From Croceivirga sp. (GTDB taxonomy: Bacteria > Bacteroidota > Bacteroidia > Flavobacteriales > Flavobacteriaceae), in contig JANQKR010000003.1 of NCBI GenBank assembly GCA_028281025.1, positions 115,981 through 179,980 on the forward strand: a stretch of DNA of 64,000 nt. Direction: 5' to 3'. Numbering within the stretch: the stretch's first letter is position 1; each line of letters opens with the position of its first letter. This document shows, in pieces, positions 36,476 to 42,166 of the stretch. A program made the translations under genes and the position numbers. The notes beneath the pieces are model-generated. The model made no database searches, was not told the origin of the DNA, and saw nothing but the letters and a program-made list of their open reading frames with translations.

Positions 36476-36899
36476 GTACAAAAATGGCTTTCGTCCGGCT
36501 TTGGAATGTCACAGGACGTTTGGATAGTAAACCCATTAATCCGTTGATTATTATATGTTCCAGTATTTTTATCAAGAACCAGCTAAAAATAAAGAAAATC
36601 CATTTAAGCAATACACATATTCTTTCCAATACTAGGCAAAATGGGTTTATGTGTTGGAAGTTTGCGACAAAAAACTAGAACTACGCCCCGCTACCGCCAG
36701 TTTACGACTGGTGGTTATAGCATGAATATCACCCCAACCATCCTTCCCAATCCAAACTTCGGTACTGAATGGCTTCTGAAATATGGTCCCCGGTAATGGC
36801 CTTTGCATTTTCCAGATCGGCTATGGTCCTGGCAACTTTAATTATAAAATTTTATTATACGTAATTCCTTAACTTTAAGAAGAACTCTAATCTTACCTA
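36476..36899. other. Gap holding the left copy of the yifB 3'-end repeat
   Basis: No gene was identified. 36476-36689 shows no recognisable coding or RNA feature. 36690-36839 is the repeat listed separately. 36840-36899 is an A/T-rich leader of the recombinase remnant. Confidence 0.7.
36690..36839. repeat. 150-bp direct repeat, left copy (displaced yifB 3' end, copy A)
   Basis: This block aligns without gaps to 40590-40739, offset exactly 3,900 bp, with about 14 mismatches (roughly 91% identity). It contains about 40 bp that lie past the yifB stop plus the last ~110 bp of the yifB reading frame. Read on the minus strand it still encodes an intact C-terminus ([22 protein letters not shown], stop at 36731-36729) without frameshift. 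Position and form are as expected for one end of an integrated element at the 3' end of yifB. Confidence 0.9.
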
Positions 36900-37252
36900 A
36901 TGGATGCAGTGATATATGCCAGAGCATCTTCCGGAGATGACTCACAATCGTATGATAGACAAATTGATGACTTAAATAGATTTGCCCTCTATAAAAAGTT
37001 AAAAGTGACCAAAATCTACGCCGAAAAAATCTCTACACACAAAAAAGAGATAGGTGAACGAGAGCAATTCGCCAAAATGATTGAACATATTGAAAAAAAA
37101 ATAATATCAAACATATTCTGGTAAGTGAGTTAAGCAAATCATCACGGAGAAATATTGATACTGCTAAGTTTATACACAATTGTGTCGAAAAGGGTATAAA
37201 TATTCATATTCAAAAAGAGGGGTTATCCACACTAAGAAAACCCCACTACTAA
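36900..37252 (+). pseudogene. Serine recombinase (resolvase N-terminal domain), frameshifted and truncated
   Basis: 36900-37124 encodes MDAVIYARASSGDDSQSYDR, the resolvase start with the nucleophile Ser in YARxSS, followed by AEKISTHKKEIGEREQF. The frame breaks at a run of nine A (about 37093-37101). In the next frame HILVSELSKSSRR ... GINIHIQKEGLSTL continues the same domain to a stop at 37250-37252. Both frames together make about 115 residues, only the catalytic domain; the C-terminal DNA-binding part is missing. It sits 60 bp inside the left yifB repeat, so it is the likely former integrase of this island. Confidence 0.85.
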
Positions 37253-37331
37253 TAGTCGGAGACTTACGTTAGCGTAATAATAAACCCCATTAATATGGGA
37301 CTTATAAAAATTTGTCAATAAAATCAGTGGA

Positions 37332-37532
37332 TTACACCTTACTTTCTCTACTACGTTTTAAAAATTTGAATATCAATACCAATCCTGTAATTGTAGTTAA
37401 TAAACATATGATTATTTGATTCAATTTAAAGACAAAATAATCAGTATGGTAAGCTATGTGAAATGACTTTTCTCCGAATAAGAAAGCTATTAATAAAACA
37501 AGAAATAATATTGCATTTACTTTTAGGTTCAT
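37332..37532 (-). CDS. Small two-helix membrane protein B, partner of the second immunity-like gene
   Basis: The 66-residue protein has two hydrophobic segments (about 5-20 and 38-58), a short loop, and a basic tail KFLKRSRESKV. It begins immediately after the stop of the preceding unknown gene (37535), so the two are co-translated. A protein of similar size and layout follows the related gene upstream (38196-38411). No family recognised. It could be a membrane partner of an immunity protein. Confidence 0.55.
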   Translation of the reverse strand: MNLKVNAILFLVLLIAFLFGEKSFHIAYHTDYFVFKLNQIIICLLTTITGLVLIFKFLKRSRESKV

Positions 37533-37534
37533 AG

Positions 37535-38098
37535 TTAAAAATTTTCGCTAGTAAAGAATACATTAAAAAAAGTGAATTGTCCCATTTGTACATCATCAAA
37601 ATTAATGTCCGAAATTTTTGTTTCTGATATTTCGTTTGATAATTCTTTCAGTCCATGTGCCTCAGCAACTGAATAGATGTTTTGTAGCAAAGAACCATGC
37701 TGAAATTCACCCTTAGAAATCCTATAAAATCTATTTATGTTTTTAACAATTTTAGATTCAAAGTAACGAATTGCAAAAAATGGAGCAATTATGCTATTGT
37801 AAAGTTTCAGGACTAAGCTATGACCATCCACATTTTTTACAAATTCATAAGTATAACATCTGTCCTGCCATTCAAAATTAGTTGAATCAGCTAAGGCAAA
37901 CTCCGTTCCCACTAAAGATTTCAATAATTCTTCGAACAAAGAAACCTTGTTCCGTAAAAGTAAATCTTTGTGTCTACTTATTTCATTGGAAAGAGCCTTA
38001 TACTGGTTTGACCCAATATAAGATCCTTTATCTGAAATGCTGTTTATCCCTTGTGGATAGTAGTCGTAAGCAATTTTTAGAATATCTTCACCAACCAT
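37535..38098 (-). CDS. Unknown protein B, immunity-like, paralogue of the 38428-39027 product
   Basis: ATG 38098-38096 (MVGEDILKIAYDYYPQ, 187 residues) is chosen because it starts 5 bp after the stop of an orphan toxin-tip fragment. I recognise no family. It shares with protein A the mid-region SIIAPFFAIRYFESK (A: SVIAPFFHIHVLELK) and the C-terminus GQFTFFNVFFTSENF (A: GEFTYFNAFFQREFD). No signal peptide, so it is probably cytoplasmic. Composition is strongly A/T-rich. Position after a toxin-like C-terminal fragment suggests an immunity protein. Confidence 0.6.
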   Translation of the reverse strand: MVGEDILKIAYDYYPQGINSISDKGSYIGSNQYKALSNEISRHKDLLLRNKVSLFEELLKSLVGTEFALADSTNFEWQDRCYTYEFVKNVDGHSLVLKLYNSIIAPFFAIRYFESKIVKNINRFYRISKGEFQHGSLLQNIYSVAEAHGLKELSNEISETKISDINFDDVQMGQFTFFNVFFTSENF

Positions 38099-38103
38099 TA
38101 TAA

Positions 38104-38208
38104 TTAATAACAATGATCTGGGATTATTCCATAAGTTTCATACTGTGTGGGTGTGGTAATTGAGGTCATATCGTTGAAATTCAACCTTCCTCCATCTACT
38201 GTGGAAAA
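38104..38208 (-). pseudogene. Orphan C-terminal tip related to the island lipoprotein
   Basis: A minus-strand frame without a start reads FSTVDGGRLNFND ... TQYETYGIIPDHCY and stops at 38104. It parallels the last 30 residues of the 414-residue lipoprotein (FRSLTDGGRVTRGN ... KKFETGKMNGCD): the DGGR core, an ET pair and a Cys next to last are shared. Its beginning overlaps the end of the small membrane gene (38196). It ends 5 bp before immunity-like gene B, as the intact lipoprotein ends 2 bp before gene A. It looks like a displaced alternative toxin tip. Confidence 0.6.
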
Positions 38209-38411
38209 TATGCACCTTTCTTTCTTGTCCACAAAATAGAAACCACCAATGCTACAATACTTAAAACAGATAAACCAATAATTATATTAGCATACCCAAT
38301 TATAAAGTACCAAATATCTATATTAAGTTCAAGGTTTTTGTTCCATAGAAAAATCGCTGCAATCCAAATCAAAGCATTAAAGATAGCCCAATAAAAAATG
38401 TGTTTTTTCAT
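38196..38411 (-). CDS. Small two- to three-helix membrane protein A
   Basis: ATG 38411-38409 gives MKKHIFYWAIFNALIWIAAIF... (71 residues) with hydrophobic segments at about 5-22 and 33-62, and a basic end WTRKKGAYFPQ. A longer frame from 38462 would overlap the preceding gene by 35 bp and is less likely. It follows immunity-like gene A by 16 bp. In size, order and topology it corresponds to the 66-residue protein after gene B. Confidence 0.55.
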   Translation of the reverse strand: MKKHIFYWAIFNALIWIAAIFLWNKNLELNIDIWYFIIGYANIIIGLSVLSIVALVVSILWTRKKGAYFPQ

Positions 38412-38427
38412 ATAGTTATATTTTAAA

Positions 38428-39027
38428 TCATCTAGTGTCGAACTCCCTTTGAAAAAAAGCATTGAAATATGTGAATTCTCCCTTGCGTATATCTTCTGTG
38501 AATATGTCTGGGGTAACTATTTCATCTAACAAGTTGTCTGGAAACTCGTTCAGGCATAATTTTGAAGTAAGGAAGTTTTTTATATCAGCTATGTCTTTTT
38601 TATATGTTGAATTTTCTAAGAGATTAATTCTTTCAGGAAATCCATTCCATTTTGAAAAATTATCTTTCTTTCTTTTCAATTCCAATACATGTATATGAAA
38701 AAAAGGGGCTATGACACTCAAATTTATACACAATGAATGACTTAGGTTTAATTTGTGAATATCATTGATTAATTGAAGGTTATAGCACATTCCATTAATT
38801 TGCGTTCTGGAATAGTCTTGAACACAAGTAAAAGTTTTGTGTTCAATTAAATATTTGTTCAAATACGATATTATCTTTTTGGAGCAAAGTTTTGAATTTA
38901 AAACAGTCCGCCTAGAGAAATACATACATTCTCTACTCCATTCATCACCACAAAATACATAATGTCCATTATCCGACATTATGTATTTATCTTCTATAAC
39001 ATTATCGAAAAATTCTTTTGAATACAT
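38428..39027 (-). CDS. Unknown protein A, immunity-like
   Basis: The 199-residue protein has no recognised family and no signal peptide. It starts 2 bp after the stop of the lipoprotein gene. It shares SVIAPFFHIHVLELK and the C-terminal GEFTYFNAFFQREFD with protein B, so the pair are diverged paralogues. It is A/T-rich and cysteine-containing (six Cys in the first 110 residues). The tight coupling to the exported protein's 3' end is the classic place for a cognate immunity gene. Confidence 0.6.
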   Translation of the reverse strand: MYSKEFFDNVIEDKYIMSDNGHYVFCGDEWSRECMYFSRRTVLNSKLCSKKIISYLNKYLIEHKTFTCVQDYSRTQINGMCYNLQLINDIHKLNLSHSLCINLSVIAPFFHIHVLELKRKKDNFSKWNGFPERINLLENSTYKKDIADIKNFLTSKLCLNEFPDNLLDEIVTPDIFTEDIRKGEFTYFNAFFQREFDTR

Positions 39028-39029
39028 TT

Positions 39030-40274
39030 TTAATCACAACCATTCATTTTTCCAGTTTCAAACTTTTTTGGGGATAGGTTATATGGATTGCCTCTTGTAA
39101 CTCGACCTCCATCTGTTAAGCTACGAAATTTTTTCTTTAATTCATCTTCAAACCATCGTGTAACATCATATTCATCAAAGTCCCATTGGTCTTGGAAATT
39201 TCTGACTGTTGCCCATGCTGTTTCTTGAACGGCTTGGGCAGCTAGTTCTGCTGCAGCTCCAGGGGATAATTCATTATTGAATCTATCTTTAGCCCAGGTT
39301 TCAAATGTTAATAAAGGAATCCTAATTCTATAAGATTGTCCATTGTTTTTGGTTAAAGTACCAACTCCCATTTCAAAATCTTTTACTGTTGCTGCTTGCC
39401 AATCTCCACTAGATGTTACTGGCTTAAAGTCAAAACTTTTGCAACTTGGCGCAGGGAGTACCTCATTAACAGGAACAAGTAAACTAATACTACAAGGATT
39501 GTCCTTCGCCGAAATTCTGCCTATTTTCCATTCTCCCTCTGTTCCATAATCACCAAATTCACCTTGTCCCACTTCTACCAATGCTGTGGTCTGGTCATCA
39601 TCGGTAAAGCCACTGCCTCCTCCGACACCAGAACCCGTCCATGTGCCTGTGTTTCCAATTGAATCTTCTAGCCCTCCAGTTCCAGTACCGACTACCGAAG
39701 AAGTACTACCTCCTACCGTAACTGCACTACAAGGGGTAGAATTTTGGTTTTTCCCATGTTTTTGACTTGTGGTATCAAATCCGTCAAGGGTGTACAGTTC
39801 CATTCTACCTTTAAATGAGGCTTCGTTTCTATCCTTGGTCTTGTATGTTGGGTAATATTCCTCATCTATTTCGTAGCGCATCACCAAGGGGGCTCTGTAC
39901 GACCCATCATGATTTTGTTTGACCAGTATGTTGTGGAAAACATTGTAGGGTGAACCTGGGACATACATTCTTAAAGCGTAGGTCGTGTTTCCCACGGAAT
40001 CCATAACGGATATTACATGGTTGTTATCTATAACGGTCTCGCTATCACTTTTGGACAAAAGCCCCACACCTGAATTTTTCGTAATTGAAGAAATACTATT
40101 GGAAAGTCCATCCAACTCGTCTAGGCTATTAAAGTCGAGTTCGTAGTCCAACTCAATTTCCTGTTGGACATTTATATCATCTAGGACAAGTTCTTCATTT
40201 CTTTCGCATGCTGATAATACAAAAAGAAAGAGGGCAATAAATGAAATGAATTTTAAAAAAGGATGTTTTTTCAT
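39030..40274 (-). CDS. Lipoprotein with variable-type C-terminal domain, candidate polymorphic toxin
   Basis: The 414-residue protein has a lipoprotein signal (MKKHPFLKFISFIALFLFVLSAC). Residues about 25-175 are a beta-rich N-terminal region (TYALRMYVPGSPYNVFHNILV, FKGRMELYTLDGF). About 190-225 is a Gly/Ser/Thr-rich linker (VGTGTGG, GSGVGGGSG). The C-terminal ~190 residues contain paired Cys and end in a helical tip (WAKDRFNNELSPGAAAELAAQ, RWFEDELKKKF, then DGGRVTRGNPYNLS). No catalytic family was recognised. The anchor-linker-tip plan, the adjacent immunity-like gene and an orphan copy of the tip point to a contact- or surface-delivered toxin; a plain surface protein remains possible. Confidence 0.6.
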   Translation of the reverse strand: MKKHPFLKFISFIALFLFVLSACERNEELVLDDINVQQEIELDYELDFNSLDELDGLSNSISSITKNSGVGLLSKSDSETVIDNNHVISVMDSVGNTTYALRMYVPGSPYNVFHNILVKQNHDGSYRAPLVMRYEIDEEYYPTYKTKDRNEASFKGRMELYTLDGFDTTSQKHGKNQNSTPCSAVTVGGSTSSVVGTGTGGLEDSIGNTGTWTGSGVGGGSGFTDDDQTTALVEVGQGEFGDYGTEGEWKIGRISAKDNPCSISLLVPVNEVLPAPSCKSFDFKPVTSSGDWQAATVKDFEMGVGTLTKNNGQSYRIRIPLLTFETWAKDRFNNELSPGAAAELAAQAVQETAWATVRNFQDQWDFDEYDVTRWFEDELKKKFRSLTDGGRVTRGNPYNLSPKKFETGKMNGCD

Positions 40275-40628
40275 AGGTAGTAAGTTTAGATTTAGCCGTT
40301 AATAAATTTGTCTTATAAATAACCTTATCAATCTAAGCGTTAACCCTGACTTTATATTGAAGAAAAACCTTAAAAATATTGTGGATTTTCCATAAATTTT
40401 AAAAGAATACTAAGCTAGACAAGTAGCCAACCATCCTTCGGTATCTGCTCGAACTCATCCACCTTCATCAGCTTCAAGATATAGCCATATGGATAACGAT
40501 GACAAAGAAAGATGCAATGCTCGTTTGAATCCAGATAAAAGCCCGACATTGATATTGGTTTCTGGTCTGACATCTTCTCATGTTCCCTCGCTACCCCCAG
40601 TTTGCAACTAGTAGTTATAGCATGAATA
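40275..40628. other. Gap between the island lipoprotein and yifB
   Basis: It holds the presumed minus-strand promoter region of the toxin-like operon (A/T-rich, 40275-40414), a 52-codon frame (listed) and the outer part of the right yifB repeat. No hairpin followed by a T-run was seen. Confidence 0.6.
40415..40573 (-). CDS. Short frame of 52 residues, hypothetical or remnant
   Basis: It begins MSDQKPISMSGFYLDSNEHC and ends FEQIPKDGWLLV. The composition looks protein-like (aromatic, mixed charge, no low complexity) but no family is recognised. It lies between the toxin-like operon and the right yifB repeat, so it may be the tail of a gene lost at integration. Not supported beyond an open frame with a sensible start. 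Confidence 0.3.
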   Translation of the reverse strand: MSDQKPISMSGFYLDSNEHCIFLCHRYPYGYILKLMKVDEFEQIPKDGWLLV

Positions 40629-40739
40629 TCACCCTAACCAACCTTCCCGATCCAAACTTCTGTACTGAATGGCCTCTGAAATATGGTCCCCGGTAATATC
40701 CTTTGCATTTTCCAGGTCGGCTATGGTCCTGGCAACTTT
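40590..40739. repeat. 150-bp direct repeat, right copy (genuine 3' end of yifB, copy B)
   Basis: It is the partner of 36690-36839 (3,900 bp away, about 91% identical, no gaps). It covers the last ~110 bp of the intact yifB gene and ~40 bp beyond its stop. Together the two copies bracket the recombinase remnant and the toxin-like operon. Confidence 0.9.
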
Positions 40740-42164
40740 CAATATTCTGTCGTACGCCCGGGCGGATAGGTTTAGCCGTTCCATCGCGTTTTTAAGAAGC
40801 TGTAATGAGGCTTGATCTAACTTGCAGTACTCCCGAATCTGTTTGGTGTTCATTTGTGCATTGTAATGTACCTTTTCCAGATCCTTAAAACGTTCGGTCT
40901 GTAGTTCACGGGCTTTGGTCACCCGCTTTCTGATGTCAACACTACTTTCCCCCTTTCTGTCATCGGACAATTTTTCAAAAGGTACCGGGGTCACCTCAAT
41001 ATGAATATCGATCCTGTCCAATAAGGGTCCGGAAATCTTTCCAAGATAGCGTTGCATCTCTGCTTGGGAAGAGGTTACCGGGGCATCGGGGTCATTAAAA
41101 TATCCCCCTGGACTGGGATTCATGCTGGCCACCAACATAAAGCTGCTGGGATAGGTCACCGTAAACTTTGCTCGTGAGATGGTCACCTCCCGATCTTCCA
41201 GGGGTTGTCGCATTACCTCAAGAACGGTGCGTTTAAATTCGGGCAATTCATCCAAAAACAGGACCCCATTGTGGGCCAATGAGATTTCCCCAGGCTGTGG
41301 ATAGCTCCCCCCTCCTACCAAAGCCACATCGGAAATGGTATGATGGGGTGATCGGAAGGGCCGTTGACTCATCAATCCCATGTCCTTTATCTTACCCACC
41401 ACACTATGGATTTTAGTGGTTTCCAAAGCTTCATGAAGTGTCATTGGGGGCAAAATTGAGGGCAGCCGCTTTGCCAGCATGGTCTTTCCAGCTCCCGGAG
41501 GACCGATCAAAATGATATTATGGCCCCCTGCCGCTGCAATTTCCATGCAACGTTTGATGCTTTCCTGACCCCTCACATCGGAGAAATCAAATTCAGGAAA
41601 GTCCAATTTGTTGTAGAACTCCGCCCTGGTATCAATGATCGTCGGTTCCAATGGCTTCCCAACATCAAAGAAATCAATGACCTCCTGGATACGCTCCACA
41701 CCGTATACTTCCAACTTTCCGACTATGGCCGCTTCTTTGGCATTTTCCTTGGGAAGGATAAATCCCTTATACCCTTCTTCCTGTGCCTTTATCGCAATGG
41801 GAAGGGCGCCTTTAATGGGCTGAACGGCGCCATCCAGGGACAGTTCCCCCATAATGAGGTAATCCTCAATATCGGGCGACTTAATTTGACCAGAGGCTGC
41901 CAGAATTCCCAAAGCCAAGGTCAAATCATAGGCAGAACCTTCCTTTCTCAAATCGGCGGGCGCCATATTGATGGTTATTTTCTTCCCCGGGATTTTGTAA
42001 CCATTGTTCTTGAGTGCTGCCGCTATCCTATAATTGCTTTCCTTAATGGCATTGTCCGGTAATCCAACAAGGTGATAGCCTATACCGTTATCCACATTCA
42101 CTTCAACGGTGATCGTAGTGGCCTCCACCCCAAAGACGGCACTTCCAAAAACTTTAGTGAGCAT
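40629..42164 (-). CDS. yifB: YifB/ComM family Mg-chelatase-like AAA+ ATPase
   Basis: The 511-residue protein has the three expected parts: an N-terminal Lon-protease-like fold domain (MLTKVFGSAVFGVEA, VGLPDNAIKES, NMAPADLRKEG), the AAA+ Mg-chelatase core with Walker A IGPPGAGKTMLAKRLPSILPP and Walker B VLFLDELPEF, and a C-terminal helical domain ending [17 protein letters not shown]. ComM is a helicase that promotes branch migration during natural transformation in Vibrio and Acinetobacter. The gene is complete, but its 3' end is duplicated twice to the left. It starts 2 bp from the penicillin acylase stop. Confidence 0.95.
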   Translation of the reverse strand: MLTKVFGSAVFGVEATTITVEVNVDNGIGYHLVGLPDNAIKESNYRIAAALKNNGYKIPGKKITINMAPADLRKEGSAYDLTLALGILAASGQIKSPDIEDYLIMGELSLDGAVQPIKGALPIAIKAQEEGYKGFILPKENAKEAAIVGKLEVYGVERIQEVIDFFDVGKPLEPTIIDTRAEFYNKLDFPEFDFSDVRGQESIKRCMEIAAAGGHNIILIGPPGAGKTMLAKRLPSILPPMTLHEALETTKIHSVVGKIKDMGLMSQRPFRSPHHTISDVALVGGGSYPQPGEISLAHNGVLFLDELPEFKRTVLEVMRQPLEDREVTISRAKFTVTYPSSFMLVASMNPSPGGYFNDPDAPVTSSQAEMQRYLGKISGPLLDRIDIHIEVTPVPFEKLSDDRKGESSVDIRKRVTKARELQTERFKDLEKVHYNAQMNTKQIREYCKLDQASLQLLKNAMERLNLSARAYDRILKVARTIADLENAKDITGDHISEAIQYRSLDREGWLG

Positions 42165-42166
42165 GC

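Noticed and set aside
31600..40740. Insertion sequence or transposon with terminal inverted repeats
   Set aside because: No transposase and no inverted ends were seen; the flanks are direct repeats of the yifB 3' end and the only mobility gene is a broken serine recombinase.
41520..42062. A 180-codon plus-strand frame across yifB
   Set aside because: Antisense to the conserved YifB N-terminal and AAA+ regions; its composition is that of a complement strand.
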